This document shows, one piece after another, positions 1-5,397 of a stretch of 5,504 bases of DNA. Below the pieces are notes generated by a model. The model worked only from the letters and a program-made list of their open reading frames with translations. It ran no database searches and was not told where the DNA came from. The stretch lies in contig CALMWN010000466.1 of the NCBI GenBank assembly GCA_937873555.1, forward strand, positions 1 to 5,504, in the 5' to 3' direction. The stretch comes from an uncultured Clostridia bacterium. GTDB taxonomy: Bacteria; Bacillota; Clostridia; Acetivibrionales; CALMWN01. The stretch's first letter is position 1. The number at the start of each line of letters is the position of its first letter. Both the position numbers and the translations under genes were made by a program.

Positions 1-46
1 TCTGGAATTATTCCTGTAACGAAAAAGTCGGACTTTCCTAGACTAT

Positions 47-72
47 AAAAAAAGCGGGGATTCGGTCCCCGC
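47..72 (-). terminator. Intrinsic terminator of the speA-type decarboxylase gene
   Basis: In the minus-strand RNA a 7-bp perfect stem (GCGGGGA / TCCCCGC, arms 66-72 and 54-60) with a 5-nt loop is followed at once by seven Ts (53-47). The stem begins only three bases after the TAG stop at 76-78, so this is a textbook rho-independent terminator. Read on the plus strand there is no T tract after the stem, so it should act only on the leftward transcript. Confidence 0.93.
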
Positions 73-75
73 CTG

Positions 76-1533
76 CTATAAGCTACCCAGAACCCTTATA
101 TAATCAACATAAGGGTCAGCTGTACCCTGAAGCTCACATTTCTCTTCCTTCAGAATTTTTATATATTCAATTATATCCTTTGTGATCCTTTCGCCCATGC
201 AAATCACCGGTATTCCGGGAGGATATGCCATAACCATTTCCCCGGCAATTTCGCCCATGGAATCATCCAGAGGAACCGCCTTTTTTGTACTGTAAAAGGC
301 ATCCCGCGGAGAAACTATCATTTTTGGACTCTGTGGAATTATTACAGTATTCTTGAGCTCTACCGCCTGGGTTTTGGATGAAATATCCTTCAAGGCATTT
401 ATCAGCGCTTCCAGGTCTTCCTTTCTATCACCTATACTTACTATTGCCAGGATGTTGTATAGGTCTGACAATTCTATCTGAATATTGTACTGTTTCCTCA
501 AGACCGACTCCATCTGATATCCCGTATAGCCCAGTCCCCTTACATTGATGCCCAGCTTGGTCTCATCAAAGTCATAGAAGCCGGGGGTTCCAATCAATTC
601 TTTACCAAATGCATATAGTCCGTCTATTTTATTGATTTCCTCCCTTGCCCATCTGGCCAGCTGCAGCGTTTCCTCCAGCATGTCGCTCCCTCTGGTTGCC
701 AGCTGTTTCCTGGCTACATCCAGTGAACACATCAGCAGGTATGAAGCACTTGAGGTGTACGTGAGATTCAAAACCTGCTTCACTCTTTCAGGAGCTATCA
801 TATTGCTCCTTAACAGCAAAACAGAGCTCTGAGTCATGGAACCTGCGGTCTTATGTACACTTGCAGCGCTCATATCCGCACCTACCTCCATGGCTGTCAA
901 TGGGAAATCATCATGGAACGACATATGTGCTCCATGCGCTTCATCCACAAGCACCGCCATTTCATGCCTGTGAGCTATTCTTACAATGGCTTTCAGGTCC
1001 GAAGCCGCACCATAGTATGTTGGATTAATCAAAAATACTGCTTTCGCATGAGGATTTTCCTTAATCGCTTTTTTCAGGCTCTCTTCGGTGATTCCCATGG
1101 CAATGCCGAGCTTTTCATTTATTTCAGGCTGGATATACACCGGCATTGCACCGCTTAGGATGATACCCCCGATAGTAGACTTATGTGCATTACGCGGAAT
1201 TATTACCTTATCGCCCGGTTCACAGGCGCTTAAAATCATTGCCTGAACCCCTGCTGTAGTGCCATTAACCAGAAAGTATGCATTTTGGGCGCCGAAGGCA
1301 TGTGCCAGGAGTTTCTCCGCTTCATATATCACCCCGGTAGGGTTATTAGCATAGTCCAGGTCTTCCATTCCGTTTGCATCCATTTGAAGCACCCGTTCAC
1401 CCAGGTATTCCCTAAGTTCCGGAATACCTCTTCCCTGCTTATGCCCAGGGACATGGAATGGAACAACCTTGTCATCAACGTACTTCCTGACCGCATCAAA
1501 CAAAGGCGTCTTGCTTTGGTCCAATCTTGTCAA
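76..1533 (-). CDS. speA: PLP-dependent Arg/Lys/Orn decarboxylase, SpeA type
   Basis: A 485-residue fold-type I PLP enzyme of the Gram-positive SpeA/YaaO group, which decarboxylates a basic amino acid (arginine to agmatine in Bacillus SpeA) for polyamine synthesis. It is cytosolic, with no signal peptide or membrane segment. Seen in the protein: N-terminal HVPGHKQG (27-34), cofactor-phosphate loop NGTTAG (90-95), RNAHKS (114-119), INPTYYG (169-175), the PLP-ring aspartate in VDEAHGAH (D197), and the Schiff-base lysine in SVHKTAGS (K228). The C-terminal decarboxylase domain has SPRDAF (408-413) and YPPGIP (437-442). Length matches the family, which lacks the large N-terminal wing domain of enterobacterial inducible decarboxylases. 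The start is TTG at 1533-1531: an in-frame TAG lies eight codons upstream with no better start between, and a very strong SD sits 5 nt before it. Substrate (Arg, Lys or Orn) cannot be decided from sequence alone; speA is the best-fitting symbol. It is transcribed alone. Confidence 0.9.
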   Translation of the reverse strand: MTRLDQSKTPLFDAVRKYVDDKVVPFHVPGHKQGRGIPELREYLGERVLQMDANGMEDLDYANNPTGVIYEAEKLLAHAFGAQNAYFLVNGTTAGVQAMILSACEPGDKVIIPRNAHKSTIGGIILSGAMPVYIQPEINEKLGIAMGITEESLKKAIKENPHAKAVFLINPTYYGAASDLKAIVRIAHRHEMAVLVDEAHGAHMSFHDDFPLTAMEVGADMSAASVHKTAGSMTQSSVLLLRSNMIAPERVKQVLNLTYTSSASYLLMCSLDVARKQLATRGSDMLEETLQLARWAREEINKIDGLYAFGKELIGTPGFYDFDETKLGINVRGLGYTGYQMESVLRKQYNIQIELSDLYNILAIVSIGDRKEDLEALINALKDISSKTQAVELKNTVIIPQSPKMIVSPRDAFYSTKKAVPLDDSMGEIAGEMVMAYPPGIPVICMGERITKDIIEYIKILKEEKCELQGTADPYVDYIRVLGSL

Positions 1534-1538
1534 ACCAA

Positions 1539-1547
1539 CTCCCCCCC
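1539..1547 (-). promoter_or_regulatory. Ribosome binding site that fixes the TTG start of speA
   Basis: The minus strand reads GGGGGGGAG, then 5 nt (TTGGT), then TTG. This purine-rich Shine-Dalgarno decides for the rare TTG start at 1533. The next in-frame ATG is at residue 51, after the conserved HVPGHK motif, and so cannot be the start. Confidence 0.85.
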
Positions 1548-1596
1548 TCTACACCATGTGTACTACTAAAAATACTGTTCAATACTATCCCTATTC

Positions 1597-1625
1597 ATTA
1601 TATAAAATTTGCCATATAAGGTGAA
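1597..1625 (-). promoter_or_regulatory. Proximal sigma-A promoter (P2) of speA
   Basis: The minus strand has TTCACC (1625-1620), a 17-bp spacer, and a perfect TATAAT (1602-1597). The -35 matches the consensus at 4 of 6 positions. Transcription would start near 1590 and give a leader of about 57 nt before the TTG start. An inverted repeat covers the -35 element (separate entry), so this promoter may be controlled. Confidence 0.65.
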
Positions 1626-1639
1626 ATAAGTTTCACTTT
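1618..1639. promoter_or_regulatory. Inverted repeat over the speA P2 -35 element, candidate operator
   Basis: The plus strand reads GTGAAA-TAAG-TTTCAC at 1621-1636, a perfect 6-bp dyad. It extends by AA/TT outside one G/T mismatch to 9-bp arms (1618-1626 and 1631-1639). The left arm contains the whole -35 hexamer of P2, where a bound repressor would block RNA polymerase. In the longer P1 transcript the same bases could fold into a small hairpin. No regulator can be named from the sequence. Confidence 0.45.
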
Positions 1640-1661
1640 CCGCCCATACTTAAAAAGGTGA

Positions 1662-1703
1662 CCGGTATACTGCATATAGCTTTGCCATGTCCTGCATATC
1701 CGG
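1662..1703 (-). other. Imperfect hairpin in the long speA leader
   Basis: In minus-strand RNA, CCGG-ATA-TGCA (1703-1693) can pair with TGCA-G-TAT-A-CCGG (1675-1662), giving 11 bp with two single-base bulges. An inner ATGGC-AAA-GCTAT stem of 5 bp (one G.U) caps it. It lies about 30-70 nt downstream of the start expected from the distal promoter P1. I do not recognise a known riboswitch or T-box in it. It could be a regulatory leader element, part of a small RNA, or chance folding. Confidence 0.3.
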
Positions 1704-1738
1704 AATCTATACACTGCAAAATTTTATCAAACAAATGA

Positions 1739-1767
1739 ATTATAGGAAAAAGCGAGAAGAATGTCAA
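1739..1767 (-). promoter_or_regulatory. Exact-consensus sigma-A promoter (P1) upstream of speA
   Basis: The minus strand has TTGACA (1767-1762), a 17-bp spacer, and TATAAT (1744-1739): both hexamers are perfect and the spacing is optimal. It begins 22 bp after the stop codon of the mgtC-family gene and points at speA. The start would be near 1732, giving about 200 nt of leader before the speA TTG. A 9-bp inverted repeat (TAGGAAAAA at 1743-1751 with its complement at 1774-1782) brackets the -35 and spacer. The leader has no convincing coding frame. Confidence 0.8.
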
Positions 1768-1788
1768 ATACTTTTTTTCCTAGTGGCA

Positions 1789-2475
1789 TTAGTCCTCATA
1801 CACCTTTTCTATCCCCTCTATTTTATACAGGTCATCAATGACCGGCATATCCTTGAGATTTTCCGGAAACTTTACAAGAAATTTTATTTGCGTGATTTTA
1901 TCCGTATCACCATTGCTGAATTCTATACTCATTATCGTCACGTCATATCTGCCCAGTACATCCCCTATACTGCCTATCTGACCAGGTAAATTCCTGGCCT
2001 GTATATATATGGTCCTGAGTTTATTCTTCCTGGAAAGGCTGTCCTGTACCCTTTTCAATACTATCAGGGTAACATAGATGAGGACTGTGGATATTATGGC
2101 CCCTTCATAAAAGCCTATACCTGCGGCAATCCCGACGCAGGCTACAATCCATAATGTTGCCGCCGTTGTCAATCCTTTGATGCTGAAGCCCTCCTTGATA
2201 ATTGTTCCGGCCCCAAGAAAACCGATGCCGCTTATTACTTGCGCTCCAAGCCTTGCAGGATCAATGTTGGCACGGCCGCCGTATTGTTGGAAAATATACT
2301 CTGAAGTCAGCATGACCAATGCAGAACCGACACATACAAGGGTATGCGTCCTGAGGCCTGCAGGTTTGTGCATATGCTCCCTTTCATATCCTATGATTGC
2401 ACCCAATATGCTTGCGAGAATCAGTCTTGCGGCAAGTACGAAATAAAAGCTGCTGTATAAGTCTGTAACCGGCAT
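1789..2475 (-). CDS. MgtC/SapB-family membrane protein
   Basis: A 228-residue inner-membrane protein of the MgtC/SapB family. Seen: an N-terminal hydrophobic half with about four membrane segments (roughly 10-29, 41-58, 76-93, and a long stretch within 103-141). It carries the family signatures GYEREHMHKPAGLRTHT (29-45), DPARLGAQVISGIGFLGAG (72-90) and GLTTAATLW (101-109). A soluble C-terminal domain (about 150-228) has the look of the small ACT-like regulatory domain found in longer members. Salmonella MgtC is tied to growth at low magnesium and survival in macrophages through effects on membrane ATP synthase; most clostridial members are uncharacterised, so the exact role here is unknown. 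The longest open frame starts at GTG 2484, but that GTG lies inside the Shine-Dalgarno. The ATG at 2475, three codons in, has AGAGGTGA 5 nt upstream and is the better start. It is transcribed alone between the spoIIR terminator and speA; no obvious terminator follows its TAA. Confidence 0.9.
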   Translation of the reverse strand: MPVTDLYSSFYFVLAARLILASILGAIIGYEREHMHKPAGLRTHTLVCVGSALVMLTSEYIFQQYGGRANIDPARLGAQVISGIGFLGAGTIIKEGFSIKGLTTAATLWIVACVGIAAGIGFYEGAIISTVLIYVTLIVLKRVQDSLSRKNKLRTIYIQARNLPGQIGSIGDVLGRYDVTIMSIEFSNGDTDKITQIKFLVKFPENLKDMPVIDDLYKIEGIEKVYED

Positions 2476-2480
2476 AATAA

Positions 2481-2488
2481 TCACCTCT
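2481..2488 (-). promoter_or_regulatory. Ribosome binding site that decides the mgtC-family start
   Basis: The minus strand reads AGAGGTGA, then TTATT, then ATG at 2475-2473. The upstream GTG candidate (2484-2482) is part of this SD itself, so it cannot be the initiation codon. Confidence 0.85.
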
Positions 2489-2500
2489 GTTTGATAACAT

Positions 2501-2517
2501 ATAATACCAGTATATCA
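2501..2517 (-). promoter_or_regulatory. Extended -10 promoter(s) of the mgtC-family gene
   Basis: The minus strand has TGA-TATACT (2517-2509), a TGn extended -10 with 5 of 6 matches to TATAAT. A second TGG-TATTAT (2509-2501) directly follows. Neither has a good -35 at 16-18 bp (the first has TTCGTA at 17 bp). From the first, transcription would begin near 2502 with a leader of about 27 nt. Which of the two is used cannot be told. Confidence 0.45.
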
Positions 2518-2567
2518 TTTCTGTATATTCTTACGAAGCTTTTTATACGAAAGGCCGGTTTATGTCC

Positions 2568-2599
2568 AAAAATAAAGGAACGTATTGAAATACGCTCCC
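2568..2599 (-). terminator. Intrinsic terminator of spoIIR
   Basis: In minus-strand RNA GGAGCGTAT (2598-2590) pairs with ATACGTTCC (2585-2577), with one G.U pair and a 4-nt loop. The T-rich run TTTATTTTT (2576-2568) follows directly. It sits about 30 nt after the spoIIR TAG and upstream of the mgtC promoter, so it separates the two genes. Confidence 0.85.
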
Positions 2600-2629
2600 A
2601 TTGATGAAAATATATGCTTTCAAAATCCT

Positions 2630-3346
2630 CTAATTGAATATTCTGCTAACCAAACCAGAGAACCTTATCCTGGAATTCTGGAAAAATTCAACCACCTTGA
2701 ACTTCAGTTTAATCGGTATATCTTCCTCATCAGCTGATGAGGCTATCAAATTATACTCTTCTTCTGTAAGAGTATTCCTCAGGTTTTGCTTGACAGAGTC
2801 CGGAACAGTACCATGAGTCGCATCTACAAAGCAAAGCGGAGGAAACAGCACGCACCACCAGTTTGCACCTTCTCCCTGACCAATCACAACTCTTAATGCC
2901 TGATAATAGCCTGCCGGGAGGTTTATATCCCCATAAGCCTTGGTCGGAAACGGATAACTCCCCATGGTAGTCTTGACGGAATAATTCTTTCCCTGCTTTG
3001 CAATCTCATTTTGTGCGATTTTTTCAATTGAATTGATATTCCTGTTTATTATATATCTGGTCTGTTCAAGATCCTTTGAGTCCTTCAGCTCTACTTTCAT
3101 GTAATTTATAATGGCATCCCTGACATCACGCTTTAACTTCTGGTCTTCTTCCGTATCGCTGTTTGCTATGACGTGGAGCCTTATGAGATTATCCGCAAGT
3201 CCTTTGTTTACATCCTTTGAATAATCGGTCAGAAAAATTACACCGGAAAAAGCCGCTGTAATTGCCAGCAGCAGTGTCATCCTGGCTATTGCACTGTTTT
3301 TTTGTATGCTTCTAAGCTCTTTTATCATAAGAAGTACCCTGCTCAT
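2630..3346 (-). CDS. spoIIR: Stage II sporulation protein R (SpoIIR)
   Basis: A 238-residue SpoIIR protein, slightly longer than the Bacillus subtilis protein. In Bacillus it is made in the forespore under sigma-F, exported to the space between the two membranes, and triggers the mother-cell protease SpoIIGA to cleave pro-sigma-E; this couples the two cells' programmes. Seen: a basic N-terminus followed by one hydrophobic segment (about 23-39) acting as signal or anchor. Then comes the family motif NLIRLHVIANSD (53-64), a charged helical region with DQKLKRDVRDAI (68-79), and the most conserved block FPTKAYGDINLPAGYYQALR (133-152). NWWCVLFPPLCF (162-173) follows, with cysteines 165 and 172. 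The ATG start is fixed by a strong SD. The C-terminal tail after about 205 is basic and less conserved. No SpoIIGA or sigE gene lies in the window. The family assignment is secure. Confidence 0.95.
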   Translation of the reverse strand: MSRVLLMIKELRSIQKNSAIARMTLLLAITAAFSGVIFLTDYSKDVNKGLADNLIRLHVIANSDTEEDQKLKRDVRDAIINYMKVELKDSKDLEQTRYIINRNINSIEKIAQNEIAKQGKNYSVKTTMGSYPFPTKAYGDINLPAGYYQALRVVIGQGEGANWWCVLFPPLCFVDATHGTVPDSVKQNLRNTLTEEEYNLIASSADEEDIPIKLKFKVVEFFQNSRIRFSGLVSRIFN

Positions 3347-3351
3347 ATAAA

Positions 3352-3358
3352 CTCCCCC
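3352..3358 (-). promoter_or_regulatory. Ribosome binding site of spoIIR
   Basis: The minus strand reads GGGGGAG, then TTTAT, then the ATG at 3346-3344. It is strong and optimally spaced, confirming the annotated start. Confidence 0.85.
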
Positions 3359-3364
3359 AAAAAA

Positions 3365-3393
3365 TTACAGACTGTAAATGAATAACTTGTTAT
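3365..3393. repeat. Two short palindromes in the spoIIR upstream region
   Basis: TTACAG-A-CTGTAA (3365-3377) is a perfect dyad with 6-bp arms. ATAAC-TT-GTTAT (3382-3393) is a second one with 5-bp arms, four bases away. Both lie between the candidate promoter and the ribosome site, where a DNA-binding regulator could act. In AT-rich DNA such short dyads also arise by chance. Confidence 0.35.
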
Positions 3394-3412
3394 GCATCCG
3401 TCCATACATTAT

Positions 3413-3442
3413 AAGTATTGTCAAACTCAAGATGATTTATAC
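3413..3442 (-). promoter_or_regulatory. Candidate sigma-F-like promoter of spoIIR
   Basis: The minus strand has GTATA (3442-3438), 15 bp, then GACAATACTT (3422-3413). The Bacillus sigma-F consensus is roughly GYATA, about 15 bp, GGNNANAHTR. The -35 fits fully and the -10 fits except for G2 (A) and the last base. Bacillus spoIIR is a known sigma-F target, which supports the reading. A TATAAT at 3408-3413 without a suitable -35 is the alternative. The start would be near 3405, giving a leader of about 60 nt. Confidence 0.4.
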
Positions 3443-3456
3443 GCAATACAGCTTTT

Positions 3457-3505
3457 AAGAAACAAGAAGGAAGTCTGAAAAAATCAGACTTCCTTCTTGT
3501 TTCTT
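3457..3505 (-). terminator. Long perfect-stem terminator of pyrG
   Basis: Arms at 3457-3478 and 3484-3505 are perfect complements over 22 bp with a 5-nt loop of A (plus) or T (minus). The minus-strand RNA carries the pyrimidine-rich TTCTTGTTTCTT at the 3' side of the stem. On the plus strand the stem is followed by TTTAAATATTT, so it could also stop rightward transcription. It begins 16 nt after the pyrG stop and isolates pyrG from spoIIR. Confidence 0.85.
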
Positions 3506-3521
3506 TTTAAATATTTAAATT

Positions 3522-5132
3522 TTATTTTGCTTTCTGATGCAAAAGGGAAGCTTTTATGAAATCCCTGAAAAGCGCATGCGGTCTGTTCGGCCTGGACTTG
3601 AATTCCGGATGGAACTGTACACCGATGAACCATGGATGATCCGGAAGTTCAATTATTTCCACCAATCTTTCGCTTGGTGAAAGCCCTGATAAAACAAATC
3701 CCTTGTTCAGGAAAAGTTCCCTGTATTCATTGTTGAACTCATACCTGTGCCTGTGCCTTTCATATATAAGTTCTTCATTATATACCGTGGATGTCCTGGT
3801 ACCTTCCTTTATCTTGCAGGGATAAAGCCCAAGCCTCATCGTCCCGCCTTTCTCATCTATGTCCTTTTGTTCGGGCATCAAATCAATTACGGGATACATT
3901 GTATTTTCATCAAACTCCGAGCTGTGTGCACCTTTGAGCCCAAGCACATTCCTTGCAAACTCTATCACCGCCATCTGCATTCCAAGGCATATTCCGAAAT
4001 ATGGAATCTTGTTTTCACGGGCATATCTGGCAGCCAGTATTTTCCCCTCGATACCCCTGTCTCCAAAGCCTCCCGGTACCAGTATCCCATCTGCCTTCAG
4101 CAAATAATTCTTAATATTCTCACTGTCCAGATGTTCCGAGTTCACCCACTTTATTCTGACTTCGGAGTCATTTGCAATGCCCCCGTGTTTTAATGACTCT
4201 ACAACACTTAAATATGCATCATGGAGCTCTACATATTTACCAACCAGTGCTATGGTAACCGTTTCCTTAAGGTTCTTCTGCTTTTCAACCATTTCCTGCC
4301 ATTCTCTCAGGTCCGGCTGTCCGCATGTCAGGCCCAACCTCTGGCAAACTATGCCACTCAAGCCTTCCCTTTCCAGCATCAGTGGAACCTCATACAACAC
4401 TTCCACATCTATGTTCTGTATGACCCACTCTCCGGGCAGGTTGCAGAACAGGCCTATCTTATCCTTCAAATCCTTGGAGAGATGCTTTTCGGTACGGCAT
4501 ACAATAACATCCGGCTGAATTCCTATACTTCTCAGCTCTTTTACGCTGTGCTGCGTGGGCTTGGTCTTCAGCTCCCCTGACTTTCCAAGGTATGGTACAA
4601 GAGTTACATGTATGTACATGACATTTTCTCTTCCTACTTCAGTTGCAACCTGCCTTATTGCCTCAAGGAAGGGCAGGCTCTCTATATCACCCACTGTTCC
4701 GCCGATTTCAGTAATCACCACATCGGTATGGTCCAATTTTCCAACCCTGTATATCCTCTCTTTTATTTCATTTGTGATGTGAGGTATAACCTGTACTGTA
4801 CCTCCGAGGAAGTCGCCTTTTCTTTCCTTGCTTATAATTGACCAGTAAACTTTTCCCGTTGTAACATTGCTGTTCTTGTTGAGATTTTCATCTACAAACC
4901 TCTCATAATGTCCAAGATCAAGGTCCGTCTCTGCTCCGTCATCAGTTACAAACACTTCTCCATGCTGGTATGGACTCATAGTACCCGGATCTACATTGAT
5001 ATATGGATCAAATTTCTGTAGTGTTACGCGTAACCCTCTTGACTTCAACAATCTTCCAATAGATGCAGCTGTTATTCCCTTTCCTAAACCGGATACAACA
5101 CCACCAGTGACAAAAATGTACTTCACAGACAT
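3522..5132 (-). CDS. pyrG: CTP synthase (glutamine hydrolysing)
   Basis: A 536-residue CTP synthase, the usual length. It makes CTP from UTP, ATP and glutamine, the last step of pyrimidine nucleotide synthesis, in the cytosol as a tetramer. The N-terminal amidoligase domain (about 1-265) has the P-loop GGVVSGLGKG (10-19), the UTP/Mg region DPYINVDPGTMSPYQHGE (42-59) and TEIGGTVGDIES (141-152). After a linker, the class I glutamine amidotransferase domain (about 293-536) has the oxyanion loop PGGFGDRG (353-360), the nucleophile in GICLGMQ (C382), RHRHRYE (459-465), and the remaining triad residues in QFHPEF (H508, E510). All catalytic residues are intact. The open frame extends to a TTG at 5150, but that lies beside the SD. 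GGGAGGA with 9-nt spacing points to ATG 5132, giving the standard N-terminus MSVKYIFVTGG. It is expressed alone from a promoter with a long leader (see the 5' entries). Confidence 0.98.
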   Translation of the reverse strand: MSVKYIFVTGGVVSGLGKGITAASIGRLLKSRGLRVTLQKFDPYINVDPGTMSPYQHGEVFVTDDGAETDLDLGHYERFVDENLNKNSNVTTGKVYWSIISKERKGDFLGGTVQVIPHITNEIKERIYRVGKLDHTDVVITEIGGTVGDIESLPFLEAIRQVATEVGRENVMYIHVTLVPYLGKSGELKTKPTQHSVKELRSIGIQPDVIVCRTEKHLSKDLKDKIGLFCNLPGEWVIQNIDVEVLYEVPLMLEREGLSGIVCQRLGLTCGQPDLREWQEMVEKQKNLKETVTIALVGKYVELHDAYLSVVESLKHGGIANDSEVRIKWVNSEHLDSENIKNYLLKADGILVPGGFGDRGIEGKILAARYARENKIPYFGICLGMQMAVIEFARNVLGLKGAHSSEFDENTMYPVIDLMPEQKDIDEKGGTMRLGLYPCKIKEGTRTSTVYNEELIYERHRHRYEFNNEYRELFLNKGFVLSGLSPSERLVEIIELPDHPWFIGVQFHPEFKSRPNRPHALFRDFIKASLLHQKAK

Positions 5133-5141
5133 GATTTCTAA

Positions 5142-5148
5142 TCCTCCC
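5142..5148 (-). promoter_or_regulatory. Ribosome binding site that decides the pyrG start
   Basis: The minus strand reads GGGAGGA, 9 nt, then ATG 5132-5130. The upstream TTG (5150-5148) overlaps the SD and would add six residues not seen at the normal PyrG N-terminus. Confidence 0.88.
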
Positions 5149-5184
5149 AAAAAGCAGCTAACGGTTATATGATTTATGATTAAT

Positions 5185-5218
5185 AAAATTTGCTCGGCAT
5201 CGAGCCTCGCAAACTTTT
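5185..5218 (-). terminator. Terminator-like hairpin in the pyrG leader, candidate attenuator
   Basis: In minus-strand RNA AAAA-(G)-TTTGC pairs with GCAAA-TTTT. An inner GGC/GCC stem is separated by a symmetric GA/GA internal loop, and TTTTATT follows. An alternative inner fold pairs GCTCG with CGAGC (5205-5192) around a 4-nt loop. The hairpin lies about 145 nt after the expected start and about 40 nt before the SD, the position expected of an attenuator. Gram-positive pyrG genes are known to be attenuated when CTP is plentiful. It is weaker than the three gene-end terminators. Confidence 0.45.
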
Positions 5219-5249
5219 GTCTTCACATGTTGCAGACCAAATCCCAGTT

Positions 5250-5280
5250 GATTTCAAATCGTGAAGTGATTCAATTCACT
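5250..5280 (-). repeat. Two small inverted repeats in the pyrG leader
   Basis: GATTT-C-AAATC (5250-5260) and AGTGA-TTCAAT-TCACT (5265-5280) lie four bases apart, upstream of the candidate attenuator. The second can form a 5-bp hairpin in RNA; the first is better viewed as a DNA dyad because its loop would be one base. Function unknown. Confidence 0.3.
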
Positions 5281-5368
5281 ATATGAAATTAACTTCCTTT
5301 ATTTTACACAAATCTCAGACCATGTAGAATTGATATGCTTCAGATATTCTAAAAAACACACACTCTTT

Positions 5369-5397
5369 ATTTTATATTTGTCGTATATTAGTGTCAA
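5369..5397 (-). promoter_or_regulatory. Sigma-A promoter of pyrG
   Basis: The minus strand has a perfect TTGACA (5397-5392), 17 bp, then TAAAAT (5374-5369; 5 of 6). A slightly shifted TATAAA (15-bp spacing) is an alternative -10. Transcription should start near 5362 and give about 230 nt of leader. The initial bases read A/G/T-rich (AAAGAGTGTG), not the GGGC start described for Bacillus pyrG. Confidence 0.75.

Noticed and set aside
1..48. A 15-codon open stretch on the plus strand ending at TAA 46-48, possibly the tail of a convergent gene; a minus-strand frame over the same bases is also open.
   Set aside because: Two or more frames are open over so short a stretch, no motif is recognisable, and the terminator beside it works only for the leftward transcript. 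Sequence left of the window is needed.
632..1569. Three plus-strand open frames of 66-101 codons opposite the decarboxylase gene.
   Set aside because: Antisense shadows of a gene with intact catalytic motifs; compositions are not protein-like.
1652..1699. A 15-codon minus-strand frame (ATG CAG GAC ... TAA) in the speA leader that might be a leader peptide.
   Set aside because: No Shine-Dalgarno precedes it and it has a single Arg codon, so it does not resemble an arginine-sensing attenuator peptide.
1687..1989. A 100-codon plus-strand frame across the mgtC-family 3' end and the speA leader.
   Set aside because: No Shine-Dalgarno before its ATG, mostly antisense to a well-supported gene, and the protein has no recognisable family.
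2485..2580. An M-box (magnesium) riboswitch before the mgtC-family gene was considered.
   Set aside because: After the spoIIR terminator only about 90 nt remain and the promoter leaves a leader of about 27 nt, far too short for that riboswitch.
3747..4841. Several plus-strand open frames of 75-148 codons opposite pyrG.
   Set aside because: They are antisense shadows of a highly conserved gene and lack ribosome sites and family resemblance.
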